64,000 nt of DNA from Nitrincola iocasae (lineage in GTDB: Bacteria; Pseudomonadota; Gammaproteobacteria; Pseudomonadales; Balneatricaceae): contig NZ_CP044222.1 of NCBI RefSeq assembly GCF_008727795.1, positions 744,001 to 808,000 of the forward strand. The letters are read 5' to 3'. Of the stretch, positions 43,354-51,797 are shown piece after piece. The position numbers and the translations under genes were made by a program. Positions within the stretch are counted from its first letter, which is position 1. Each line of letters opens with the position of its first letter. The notes under the pieces are model-generated. The model saw nothing but the letters and a program-made list of their open reading frames with translations, had not been told where the DNA came from and made no database searches.

Positions 43354-43653
43354 TCAGGGCAACACCTTCTTGAAGGGTTTGACGCTAATTCTTTTGTATA
43401 CACCTGTTGCAACGTATGGATCCTGGTCTGCCCATGATTGTGCTTCGATTAATGAAGAAAATTCGGCAACAATAAGGCTGCCGCTAAAGCCTGCTTCGCC
43501 TGGATCTTCGCTGTCAATTGCCGGGTGTGGTCCTGCAATAAGCAAACGACCCTCGGCGCAGAGTTGCTTCAGGCGCTCAAGGTGTGCGGGCCGGGCTTCC
43601 AGCCTTTTTATTAGACTGCCTTCATTATCTTCAGCAATAATGGCATAGAACAT
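43354..43653 (-). CDS. yciI: YciI-family protein
   Basis: A 99-residue YciI-like protein of the ferredoxin-like DGPF/YCII fold. The start is ATG 43653, preceded by CGGAGACATACC; an in-frame ATG 45 bases upstream lacks a ribosome site. Marks: MFYAIIAEDNEGSLIKRLEA, RLKQLCAEGRLLIAGPHPAI and the His/Asp pair (GPHPAIDSED) thought to form the family's active site. Reaction not known. In many gammaproteobacteria it lies among septation and osmotic genes, which are not seen here. Confidence 0.85.
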   Translation of the reverse strand: MFYAIIAEDNEGSLIKRLEARPAHLERLKQLCAEGRLLIAGPHPAIDSEDPGEAGFSGSLIVAEFSSLIEAQSWADQDPYVATGVYKRISVKPFKKVLP

Positions 43654-43839
43654 GGTATGTCTCCGGTATTTTGATTGATACGACCTGTTTAACCCCATAT
43701 TAGACGGGCGTTTTTGTCATTATATCACTATAATAGAGCATCAGAATCTGCATTATTTTTATCTTCTATGGCTGTTGCTCTTTGGTTTTGTCTGTATTGA
43801 TGCTCGGACTTATCTATACCCTGAATTCGGAGATACACC

Positions 43840-44700
43840 TTGTTATATGATCTGCACATGCACAGTAATGCCTCGGATGGAGTGTTGACTCCAACTGCAC
43901 TGGTAGACTTGTGTGCAGATAAAGGCATACAAATTATAGCGTTAACGGATCATGATACGCTTGGAGGGATTTCTGAGGCACGGCGATGTGCAGCGAATCG
44001 GCAAGTGCAGTTTATACCAGGGGCTGAGTTTACTTGTCTGTGGCGCAGGCAGGTGTTGCATATACTGGGTTTGAACCTGAATGAGCAAAATTCAGAGCTA
44101 CAGGCGTATATGCATGAGTTAGTTACTGTGCGTGATAAACGTGCCGAAAAAATAGCAGAACGCTTGATAAAAAAAGGTATTTCAACTGATATATTGGATC
44201 AAGCACGCGTTATTGCCGACGGGGCCAGTATTTGCCGCCCTCACTTTGCCAAGGCACTTATCCAAAGTGGTTATGTTGCCTCTTCTAAAGCCGCGTTCGA
44301 TACCTATTTGGGGCAGGGTAAGGTTGGTGATGTTAAAGCTGAGTGGCCAGATCCTGAGCGTGTCATTAAAATCATTCATTATGCTGGTGGTTATGCAGCG
44401 CTGGCGCACCCGACCAAATACAATATGACTTTTACACGGCTACGATTATTGTTTGGTGAGTTGAAAGACTGGGGGTGTGATGCAGTTGAGGTCGGCTATC
44501 CAGGAATGAACCCTGATCAGGCGAGGGAGTTGTTAAAAGTGGCTAAGCAATATGAGTTCCTGGTATCGGCGGGTAGTGATTTTCATTCACCTGAGTTTGG
44601 TTGGACTGCGCCGGGTCGTTTTCCTGTTATAGATGTCGATGACAAACATTTGTTAAATAAGCTGGTTGTGAATTTTAATGTGGAAGTCGGTTTGAGCTAG
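43840..44700 (+). CDS. PHP-domain 5'-3' exonuclease (RNase AM/YciV-like)
   Basis: A 286-residue PHP metal-dependent phosphoesterase. Start is a TTG at 43840 (MLYDLHMHSNASDGVLTPTA), with CGGAGA upstream; the start codon itself makes it easy to overlook. The metal motifs are HMHSNASDG, ALTDHDTLGG, GAEFTC and SAGSDFHSPEFGW. The family (YciV, RNase AM) trims the 5' ends of 5S, 16S and 23S rRNA in E. coli and also acts on short oligonucleotides and pAp. It precedes yciO by 18 bases, as in E. coli, and the two are likely cotranscribed. Confidence 0.88.
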   Translation: MLYDLHMHSNASDGVLTPTALVDLCADKGIQIIALTDHDTLGGISEARRCAANRQVQFIPGAEFTCLWRRQVLHILGLNLNEQNSELQAYMHELVTVRDKRAEKIAERLIKKGISTDILDQARVIADGASICRPHFAKALIQSGYVASSKAAFDTYLGQGKVGDVKAEWPDPERVIKIIHYAGGYAALAHPTKYNMTFTRLRLLFGELKDWGCDAVEVGYPGMNPDQARELLKVAKQYEFLVSAGSDFHSPEFGWTAPGRFPVIDVDDKHLLNKLVVNFNVEVGLS

Positions 44701-44718
44701 CCGGCGATGGAGGTAGTA

Positions 44719-45339
44719 GTGAGTCAGTTTTTTCAGATTCATCCTGAAAATCCTCAGAAGCGCCTGATTACTCAGGCTGTTGAAATACTGAGAGAGGGTG
44801 GGGTGATTGTTTATCCAACCGATTGTGCTTATGCGCTGGGTTGTTGTCTTGAAAATAAAAAGGCAGTTGATCGTATTCGTCAAATACGGCGTTTGGACGA
44901 TAAGCATAATTTCACGTTGGTCTGTGGCGATCTGTCGGTTATATCCACCTATGCTAAGGTAGATAATTCCGTATATCGGTTGTTGAAGGCGCATACTCCT
45001 GGTGCCTATACCTTTATATTGAATGCAACCAGTGAAGTACCCAGGCGCTTGCTACATCCAAAGCGCCGTACTATCGGTATTCGCGTTCCGGATAACCTCA
45101 TTGTGGCAGCGTTGCTGGCTGAGCTAGGTGAACCCATTATGAGTACGTCGTTGATAATGCCCGAAGAGACGGTACCTTTAACTGATCCTTACGATATACG
45201 GGATACCTTGCAGCATCATGTTGATTTGGTAATAGACGGTGGTTTTTGTGGTATGGAGGCCACCAGTGTTATTAACCTCACTGGAGATGAACCTGAAATA
45301 GCGCGTGAAGGTGCAGGTAATATAAATTCTTTTATGTAA
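44719..45339 (+). CDS. yciO: YciO, Sua5/YrdC-family protein
   Basis: A 206-residue YrdC/Sua5-like protein. The start is GTG 44719 with GGAGGT five bases upstream, giving MSQFFQIHPENPQKRLITQA; this aligns with E. coli YciO, while ATG 44707 overlaps the ribosome site. Core motifs: GGVIVYPTDCAYALGC, HNFTLVCGDLSVISTYA and TPGAYTFILNATSEVPRRLL. Sua5/YrdC make threonylcarbamoyl-AMP for tRNA t6A; YciO is a paralogue whose cellular role is less clear. Confidence 0.9.
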   Translation: MSQFFQIHPENPQKRLITQAVEILREGGVIVYPTDCAYALGCCLENKKAVDRIRQIRRLDDKHNFTLVCGDLSVISTYAKVDNSVYRLLKAHTPGAYTFILNATSEVPRRLLHPKRRTIGIRVPDNLIVAALLAELGEPIMSTSLIMPEETVPLTDPYDIRDTLQHHVDLVIDGGFCGMEATSVINLTGDEPEIAREGAGNINSFM

Positions 45340-45424
45340 ATAGGGTTTTTATTAGTCTAATATTGCAAATGTTGTATTTCTGAAGATAATGAGCAGGTCA
45401 ATAATCAATATGGGAATTAATTAA

Positions 45425-45820
45425 ATGTCTGATTTTATCAAAACGCTAATGCGTAAAAACTCTTTGAGAAAGCAGTGTCAGGAGTTGTCTGTTGGTGATG
45501 TGGAAAAAGTGTTGTCTGATTTGACTGATATTCTTGCTGAGCGCAAGGAAGATGAAGCGATCAAAGCAGCGGAAGAAAATAAGCGCATTGAAAAAATTGA
45601 ACAGATTCGTCTGGCAATGAAAGAAGCCGGTCTGGATATTTCTGATTTGTCTGAGTTGGCTGAAGTCGCACCGAAGAAAACAGTAAAGGCTAAATATTAT
45701 ATTGTTGATGCTGAGGGTGAGCGTCATGAGTGGTCGGGTCGTGGCAGAACGCCGGTTGTGTTTGCTGAATATATGCAGCAACGTGGTATCAGTAAAGATC
45801 AGTTGCCGAGTGTAGATTGA
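45425..45820 (+). CDS. H-NS family nucleoid protein
   Basis: A 131-residue H-NS-type DNA-binding protein. The N-terminal 75 residues form a charged coiled coil for oligomerisation (VEKVLSDLTDILAERKEDEA, AAEENKRIEKIEQIRLAMKE). The C-terminal domain has the minor-groove hook in WSGRGRTPVVFAEYMQ. Such proteins silence AT-rich, foreign DNA, which is of interest next to an island and a prophage. The gap before it is AT-rich (45340-45424). It lies between yciO and rluB on the same strand. Confidence 0.85.
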   Translation: MSDFIKTLMRKNSLRKQCQELSVGDVEKVLSDLTDILAERKEDEAIKAAEENKRIEKIEQIRLAMKEAGLDISDLSELAEVAPKKTVKAKYYIVDAEGERHEWSGRGRTPVVFAEYMQQRGISKDQLPSVD

Positions 45821-45858
45821 TTTAATGGTTTTTTTGATAGGTTATCAGGGTAGCGTCA

Positions 45859-46761
45859 ATGGAAAGTGAAAAACTTCAAAAAGTATTGGCGCGCTCTGGA
45901 GTTGGCTCACGTCGTGAGATGGAGCGTTGGATCGAAGCAGGTCGGGTATCAATCAATGGTCGCCTTGCTGGCCTTGGAGACAGGGTTGGTGAAAGTGATC
46001 AGGTCATGGTTGATGGGCGCCCTGCAAAATTGATTTTCGCATCAGAGTCGCCCAGGCGCGTTGTTATTTATAATAAGCCGTTGGATGAAGTGTGCACCCG
46101 TCATGATCCGGAAGGGCGACCGACTGTTTTCGATAATCTTCCACCGCTGAAACAAGGGCGTTGGATAGTAGTCGGGCGGCTGGATATTAATACCACTGGC
46201 TTGTTGATATTTACTACCGATGGCGAGTTAGCCAATCGGTTAATGCACCCTTCGGCTGAGATAGATCGTGAATATGCGGTACGCGTATTGGGTGAGATCA
46301 CTGAAACTATGCTTGAGCAACTGACTAAGGGTGTGTTGCTTGAAGATGGTATGGCGCGCTTTACCGATGTGCGTTTCTTTGATGGCGAGGGTGCTAATAA
46401 ATGGTACCACTGTGTGCTTATGGAAGGGCGTAACCGTGAGGTTCGCCGTTTATGGGAATCTCAGGGTATTCAGGTTAACCGTCTGAAACGTGTACGCTTT
46501 GGACCAGTATTCCTGCCGAGTGATGTTAAAGTAGGTACCTGGCGTGAGCTGGGCCGTAAAGAGAGTAATATGCTCGCGGCTGAAGTCGGTCTTGAGGCTG
46601 ATAAAACGCCGTTTGATCGAACACCGGCACAGTTGGATGCCGATGAGCGGCGTTTTCGTAAGCAGCGTGTGCGCCAGCATGCGGTGGCTGGAAAAGGCGA
46701 TGTCAGATCAGTAAAAGCAAAACCCCGTGGGCGCACAGTCGGCAAGCGCAACGCTCGCTAA
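45859..46761 (+). CDS. rluB: 23S rRNA pseudouridine(2605) synthase RluB
   Basis: A 300-residue rRNA modification enzyme acting on U2605 of 23S rRNA. It has an N-terminal S4 domain (KLQKVLARSGVGSRREMERW) and the RsuA/RluB/E catalytic domain with catalytic Asp in GRLDINTTGLLIFTTDGELA; RNREVRRLWESQGIQVNRL follows. The C-terminal 60 residues are Lys/Arg-rich and disordered, as in RluB proteins. RluE and RluF are shorter or differ in the tail, which supports RluB. Confidence 0.9.
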   Translation: MESEKLQKVLARSGVGSRREMERWIEAGRVSINGRLAGLGDRVGESDQVMVDGRPAKLIFASESPRRVVIYNKPLDEVCTRHDPEGRPTVFDNLPPLKQGRWIVVGRLDINTTGLLIFTTDGELANRLMHPSAEIDREYAVRVLGEITETMLEQLTKGVLLEDGMARFTDVRFFDGEGANKWYHCVLMEGRNREVRRLWESQGIQVNRLKRVRFGPVFLPSDVKVGTWRELGRKESNMLAAEVGLEADKTPFDRTPAQLDADERRFRKQRVRQHAVAGKGDVRSVKAKPRGRTVGKRNAR

Positions 46762-46781
46762 CGGCTAGCATTGCGCATCAT

Positions 46782-47525
46782 TTAAGCTTGTGCGTCGATT
46801 GATTGGCCTTGGGTGTCCTTGCTGTCCGGGCCCATCAGATATAAATATACCGGCATAATATCCGCTGGTGTTGGCAGAGTTTCCGGGTTTTCGCCTGGAT
46901 AGGCGTAAGCCCGCATATTAGTGCGTGTGCCGCCAGGATTGATAGCATTGACGCGGATGTTGGGCGTGTTTTCCAGCTCATCAGCCAGTACCTGCATCAA
47001 TCCCTCTGTGCCAAACTTAGAAATAGCATAAGCCCCCCAGTAAGCTTTTCCTGTGCGCCCTACACCTGATGAGGTGAAAATAATTGAGGCATCTTCGGAT
47101 GCCATCAATAAAGGCATAAGTGTTTGTGTCAGCATAAAGGGAGCGTTGAGGTTGACCTGCATAACTTGATGCCAGATAACCGGGTCATAATTCTCAATTG
47201 GGGTTCTTACGCCTAGAATGCCTGCATTGTGGAGAATGCCGTCCAGACGCCCGAACTCCTGATGCAGTGTGTTGCAGAGCTCGATATAGTCATGCTCCGT
47301 AGCTACCTCCAGGTTCATAGGTACGATCGCTGCCTGGGGATAGCCTGCAGCTTCTATTTCATCATAAACCGCGTCCAGCTTTTCCTGGGTTCTGCCCAGT
47401 AAAATCACTGTGGCGCCGTGAGCTGCATAGTGTTTTGCTGCTTCGCGGCCTATGCCATCACCAGCGCCGGTAACGAGAAGGATTCTGTCTTTAAGCAGAT
47501 CAGTCGGCGCGTTGTATGCAAACAT
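46782..47525 (-). CDS. yciK: YciK short-chain oxidoreductase
   Basis: A 247-residue SDR-family oxidoreductase. The cofactor loop is VTGAGDGIGREAAKHYAAHG, the Asn and Ser/Tyr/Lys catalytic set falls in HNAGILG, FTSSGVGRTGKAYWGAYAIS and SKFGTE. E. coli YciK is the closest name. The substrate is not known. It follows mupP by 34 bases and is the last gene of the ubiG-mupP-yciK run, an order also seen in Pseudomonas. It converges with rluB 20 bases away. Confidence 0.9.
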   Translation of the reverse strand: MFAYNAPTDLLKDRILLVTGAGDGIGREAAKHYAAHGATVILLGRTQEKLDAVYDEIEAAGYPQAAIVPMNLEVATEHDYIELCNTLHQEFGRLDGILHNAGILGVRTPIENYDPVIWHQVMQVNLNAPFMLTQTLMPLLMASEDASIIFTSSGVGRTGKAYWGAYAISKFGTEGLMQVLADELENTPNIRVNAINPGGTRTNMRAYAYPGENPETLPTPADIMPVYLYLMGPDSKDTQGQSIDAQA

Positions 47526-47559
47526 AATCTTGGTGCTCCTATTTAAGCGTGTATTACTA

Positions 47560-48234
47560 TTAATGCGGTTGTATCAGTGATTTTAGCAGAGGCAGCAATT
47601 GGGTTGATTCCTGAATGCAGAAATCACTGCGCCAAAATTCCGGTTGGTCGTTCGGACCTAAATAGCCGAAAGCGGCAGCTAAAGTGCGCATGCCTGCCGC
47701 CTGACCAGCCTGAATGTCTCGCAGGTGATCACCAATGTAGAGTGTATTCGCTGGCAGTCGGTCAATGCGCTTGCAAGCCAGTAGCAACCCTTCTGGATCA
47801 GGTTTGCTGCGGCTAACATCATCGGGACAGATGGTGACGGCGCAGCGTGTATCCAGCATCAGTTGTTGTATCAGTTTGTGGGTGAAGCGAGCGGGTTTGT
47901 TGGTGACAATGCCCCAGGGGATGTCAATTTCATCCAGCCAGGCAAGCATCTCATCAAAACCGGCAAAAAGCCGACTATCCTGCGCAGGCGAGGCTTCATA
48001 AAGAGACAACATTTGCTCAAGTAAGCGCTCAAAGTCAGGGTGATCATCTTTAAAGCCAAACGCTCCTTCAATGACGGCACGTCCGCCGTTGGACACAGTC
48101 AGTCTTAGTTGGGCAGAATCAATCGCTGGACGACCTTCGGCTTTGAGTAGTTGATTACAGATACGCAAAAAATCAGGTGCGGTATCAACTAATGTACCAT
48201 CAAGGTCAAACAGTATGGCTTGAATTGGCGTCAT
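47560..48234 (-). CDS. mupP: N-acetylmuramic acid 6-phosphate phosphatase MupP
   Basis: A 224-residue HAD phosphatase. Motif I FDLDGTLVDTAPDF, motif II IVTNKPARFTHKL, the Lys in SRSKPDPEGLLLAC and motif IV YIGDHLRDIQAGQAAGMRT are complete, with a cap of helices in between. In Pseudomonas the gene between ubiG and yciK encodes MupP, which dephosphorylates MurNAc-6-P in peptidoglycan recycling; it was formerly called Gph. The other reading is phosphoglycolate phosphatase, and only the neighbourhood decides. It overlaps the ubiG stop by four bases. Confidence 0.82.
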   Translation of the reverse strand: MTPIQAILFDLDGTLVDTAPDFLRICNQLLKAEGRPAIDSAQLRLTVSNGGRAVIEGAFGFKDDHPDFERLLEQMLSLYEASPAQDSRLFAGFDEMLAWLDEIDIPWGIVTNKPARFTHKLIQQLMLDTRCAVTICPDDVSRSKPDPEGLLLACKRIDRLPANTLYIGDHLRDIQAGQAAGMRTLAAAFGYLGPNDQPEFWRSDFCIQESTQLLPLLKSLIQPH

Positions 48235-48959
48235 GTCAGAGTCACTTTCTGAGTGGCGAGCATGTAGTTTACATCTACGTCGTTGGGGTCGAGGCGGTAC
48301 TGACGGGTCAGTGGGTTGTAGGTCAGGCCAGTCATTTCAGTAATATGCAATCCATTGTCACGCACCCAGCCAGCCAGCTCGGCAGGTCGGACAAATTTAT
48401 TGAAATCGTGCGTGCCTGCGGGGACCAGTCTGAGTAAACGTTCAGCGCCGAGGATCGCAAACAGGTAGCTTTTCGGATTGCGGTTGAGCGTGGATAAAAA
48501 TACTTGTCCACCAGGCTTTACCAGGCTGGCACAGGCATTGATCACTGAAGCCGGGTCAGGTACATGCTCAATCATTTCCATGCAGGTGACGACATCAAAG
48601 GCCTCCGGATGGCTGATAGCCATCTCCTCAGCGGTAATGCGTTGATAGTCAACTTTAACGCCGCTTTCGAGTCCGTGCAGTTTGGCAACTTTCAGTGGGG
48701 CTTCGCCCATGTCGATACCGGTAACCTCAGCGCCGCGTCTTGCCATGGCTTCCGATAATATGCCACCGCCGCAGCCAATATCGATGACACGTTTGCCAGC
48801 CAGCCCGGCAATGCGGTCAATAAAGCCGACTCTGAGTGGGTTAATGTCATGCAGTGGCTTGAATTCACTGTTTCTGTCCCACCAGCGACTGGCCAGTTCT
48901 TCAAATTTTGAAATCTCGGCAGGGTCTAGGTTCAGCGCGCGCGGGTTGCTCATGGTCAA
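48231..48959 (-). CDS. ubiG: Ubiquinone biosynthesis O-methyltransferase UbiG
   Basis: A 242-residue SAM-dependent methyltransferase for both O-methylation steps of ubiquinone synthesis. SAM-binding motif I is VIDIGCGGGILSEAMARRGA; EVTGIDMGEAPLKVAKLHG and CMEMIEHVPDPASVINACAS follow. Another family sign is the N-terminal EISKFEELASRWWDRNSEFK. Divergent from gyrA with a 141-base gap, as in many gammaproteobacteria. Confidence 0.95.
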   Translation of the reverse strand: MTMSNPRALNLDPAEISKFEELASRWWDRNSEFKPLHDINPLRVGFIDRIAGLAGKRVIDIGCGGGILSEAMARRGAEVTGIDMGEAPLKVAKLHGLESGVKVDYQRITAEEMAISHPEAFDVVTCMEMIEHVPDPASVINACASLVKPGGQVFLSTLNRNPKSYLFAILGAERLLRLVPAGTHDFNKFVRPAELAGWVRDNGLHITEMTGLTYNPLTRQYRLDPNDVDVNYMLATQKVTLT

Positions 48960-49027
48960 TTAATTTCCAATTGGTCAGTTCAAGTTGATTCTAACACTCA
49001 TAGCAGAGGTGAGTCAGCGTGTGTTTA

Positions 49028-49036
49028 TGGTATAAT
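49028..49036 (+). promoter_or_regulatory. Extended -10 promoter of gyrA
   Basis: TGGTATAAT is a consensus -10 hexamer with a TG extension, 65 bases before the gyrA ATG. A -35 element at 17 bp is poor, which an extended -10 can tolerate. Confidence 0.65.
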
Positions 49037-49100
49037 AGCGCGTTAATAAACTGCCGTATCAACGGCGTGTAAGCATACCGAATCAAGGAACGCTGAGCGA

Positions 49101-51713
49101 ATGGGTGATCTAGCCAAAGAAGTCCTGCCAGTCAATATTGAGGATGAGCTTAAACAGTCCTATCTCGACTACGCCATGAGCGTCATTGTAGGTCGAGCAT
49201 TACCTGATGTACGTGATGGCCTGAAGCCGGTGCATCGCCGGGTTTTGTTTGCCATGCATGAGCTTGGAAATGACTGGAACAAACCATACAAAAAATCGGC
49301 ACGTGTTGTCGGTGACGTCATCGGTAAATACCATCCACATGGTGACAGTGCTGTTTACGATACCATCGTCAGGATGGCACAGAACTTTTCCATGCGGGCA
49401 CCGCTGGTTGATGGCCAGGGTAACTTTGGTTCCGTGGATGGTGATAGTGCGGCTGCGATGCGTTACACCGAAATCCGTATGGCCAAGATCGCGCATGATC
49501 TGCTGGCTGATCTGGATAAGGAAACAGTCGATTTTGTTGATAACTATGACGGCACTGAGCGTATTCCGGCCGTGTTACCCACCCGCGTGCCGAACTTGTT
49601 GGTTAATGGGTCCTCAGGGATTGCTGTGGGCATGGCAACCAATATTCCGCCGCATAACCTCAGTGAAGTAGTCAAAGGGTGCCTGGCGTTGATTGATGAT
49701 CCAGAGCTCACGGTTGATGAGTTGATGGAGTTCATTCCAGGCCCGGATTTCCCCACAGGTGCAATTATTAATGGTCGTGCGGGTATTTTGCAGGCCTATC
49801 GTACTGGTCGAGGACGTATTTATGTCCGGGCACGCCACCATGTTGAAGATAACCCACGTAATGGCCGGCCGATGCTGGTCATTACTGAAATTCCTTATCA
49901 GCTTAACAAAGCCCGTACCATTGAAAAAATTGCTGATCTGGTTAAAGAGAAAAAGCTGGAAGGCATCAGCGAGCTGCGTGACGAATCTGATAAAGACGGT
50001 ATGCGTATTGTCATCGAGTTGCGCCGTGGCGAAGTCCCTGAGGTGGTTATTAATAACCTGTTTATTCAAACACAGCTACAAAGTGTGTTTGGTATCAACA
50101 TGGTGTCACTGGTGGATGGGCAGCCACGTACGCTTGACCTGAAAACCATGCTGGAGTGCTTTATCCTGCATCGCCGGGAAGTGGTCACACGCCGGACTGT
50201 GTATGAACTGCGTAAGGCGCGTGAGCGTGGTCATGTCCTGGAAGGTCTGGCGATAGCGCTGGCTAATATTGATCCGATTATTCAATTAATTAAAGAGTCG
50301 CCAACGCCAGCTGATGCGCGTGAGCGTCTGATAGCGTCACCTTGGCAGCCAGGTGATGTGGTTGAGATGCTGGAGCGTGCTGGTGAAGATGCCTGCCGTC
50401 CAGAGGATCTGGAGCCTCAGTATGGTCTGCGTGAGGGTCAGTATTACCTGTCACCAGTTCAGGCTCAGGCTATTCTGGACCTGCGTTTACACCGTTTGAC
50501 CGGGCTGGAACATGAAAAACTGATTGGTGAGTACCGCAATCTGGTGGAGAAAATCGCCGAGCTGCTGTACATCCTGTCGTCTCGTGAGCGCTTGATGGAA
50601 GTGATCCGTGAAGAGCTGGCAGCTGTCGTTGAAGAATATGCCGACCCGCGCCGTACTGAGATCATGTCTTCACAGCAGGACCTTACTGTTGCTGACCTGA
50701 TTACAGAAGAAGACATGGTGCTGACAATTTCGCACAGTGGTTATGCCAAAACCCAGCCGCTCGATGCCTATCAGGCACAGAAGCGTGGTGGCAAGGGCAA
50801 GTCATCAACTGCGATGAAAGATGAAGACTTTATTGAACACCTGTTGATTGCCAATACGCATGACACTGTGTTGTGTTTCACCAGCCGCGGCAAGGTTTAC
50901 TGGTTGAAAGTCTATGAAATTCCACCGGCCAGCCGTGCCTCCCGCGGTCGTCCGCTGGTGAATATATTGCCGTTGGAAGAAGGTGAACGAATCAACACGA
51001 TTCTGCCTGTCAAAGAGTTTGACGAAAACCGCTTCGTTTTCATGGCGACCGCCAAGGGGACTGTGAAGAAAACCCCATTGCAGAGTTTTGCCAGACCTCG
51101 TAGTACCGGTCTGATTGCACTGGATATCGTTGAAGGCGATCACTTGATAGGTGCTGCCATTACCAATGGTAATGACGATGTGATGCTGGTGACCAGTGCC
51201 GGTAAAGCCGTGCGCTTTAATGAACAGGATGTTCGCTCCATGGGCCGTACGGCTCGCGGTGTGCGCGGCGTCAGAATGCCGGAAGAGGCTAATGTTATCT
51301 CCCTGATGATTCCACAGGAGGGTGGCAAGGTGCTGACTGCATCTGAAAAAGGCTTTGGTAAGCAAACGGCGGTTGAAGATTTCCCACTCAGGGGCCGTGG
51401 CGGTCAAGGGGTTATTGCCATGCAGTGCACTGATCGAAATGGCTCCCTGGCAGGTGCTGTTCAGGTCTTTAGTGGTGATGGCGTAATGCTCATTAGTAAC
51501 CGCGGTACGCTGGTACGCACACGAACAGAAGAAATCTCCGTTTTGGGTCGTAATACTCAGGGGGTTATGCTGATTCGCTTAAGTGATGATGAAAAACTGG
51601 TAGGTCTGGCACGTATAGAGGAGCCTGAGGATGACGATGTTGAGCTGAGTGCTGATGCGCTGGATCAACTTCAAGATGATCCTTCAGGCACTGATGCAGG
51701 CGCAGACGAGTAA
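49101..51713 (+). CDS. gyrA: DNA gyrase subunit A
   Basis: An 870-residue gyrase A subunit: it breaks and rejoins DNA so that gyrase can add negative supercoils. Winged-helix/tower region to about 520 with active-site Tyr in AAMRYTEIRM; C-terminal beta-pinwheel blades with the GyrA box near residue 560 (QKRGGKGKSS). The quinolone-determining stretch reads KYHPHGDSAVYDTIVR, with Ser and Asp as in sensitive strains. The last 40 residues are acidic. A triple repeat begins at its stop codon. It heads the gyrA-serC-pheA-hisC-tyrA-cmk-rpsA run. Confidence 0.97.
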   Translation: MGDLAKEVLPVNIEDELKQSYLDYAMSVIVGRALPDVRDGLKPVHRRVLFAMHELGNDWNKPYKKSARVVGDVIGKYHPHGDSAVYDTIVRMAQNFSMRAPLVDGQGNFGSVDGDSAAAMRYTEIRMAKIAHDLLADLDKETVDFVDNYDGTERIPAVLPTRVPNLLVNGSSGIAVGMATNIPPHNLSEVVKGCLALIDDPELTVDELMEFIPGPDFPTGAIINGRAGILQAYRTGRGRIYVRARHHVEDNPRNGRPMLVITEIPYQLNKARTIEKIADLVKEKKLEGISELRDESDKDGMRIVIELRRGEVPEVVINNLFIQTQLQSVFGINMVSLVDGQPRTLDLKTMLECFILHRREVVTRRTVYELRKARERGHVLEGLAIALANIDPIIQLIKESPTPADARERLIASPWQPGDVVEMLERAGEDACRPEDLEPQYGLREGQYYLSPVQAQAILDLRLHRLTGLEHEKLIGEYRNLVEKIAELLYILSSRERLMEVIREELAAVVEEYADPRRTEIMSSQQDLTVADLITEEDMVLTISHSGYAKTQPLDAYQAQKRGGKGKSSTAMKDEDFIEHLLIANTHDTVLCFTSRGKVYWLKVYEIPPASRASRGRPLVNILPLEEGERINTILPVKEFDENRFVFMATAKGTVKKTPLQSFARPRSTGLIALDIVEGDHLIGAAITNGNDDVMLVTSAGKAVRFNEQDVRSMGRTARGVRGVRMPEEANVISLMIPQEGGKVLTASEKGFGKQTAVEDFPLRGRGGQGVIAMQCTDRNGSLAGAVQVFSGDGVMLISNRGTLVRTRTEEISVLGRNTQGVMLIRLSDDEKLVGLARIEEPEDDDVELSADALDQLQDDPSGTDAGADE

Positions 51714-51752
51714 ATACATCAAAGTAAATACATCAAAGTAAGTACATCAACT
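51711..51752 (+). repeat. Three 14-bp tandem repeats at the gyrA stop codon
   Basis: TAAATACATCAAAG occurs twice in full (51711-51724 and 51725-51738), and a third copy TAAGTACATCAACT (51739-51752) differs at three positions. The first TAA is the gyrA stop. The pattern suggests slippage or duplication; a role is unknown. Confidence 0.9.
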
Positions 51753-51753
51753 G

Positions 51754-51773
51754 GGTGGGAGATATCTCCCACC
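51754..51773. terminator. Perfect 20-bp palindrome after gyrA
   Basis: GGTGGGAGAT is followed directly by its reverse complement ATCTCCCACC. As RNA it makes a strong hairpin. No T-run follows, so it may slow transcription or protect the gyrA mRNA end rather than stop it fully; serC starts 24 bases later. Confidence 0.6.
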
Positions 51774-51797
51774 TGAGCAACCGGACTGACAGACGTA

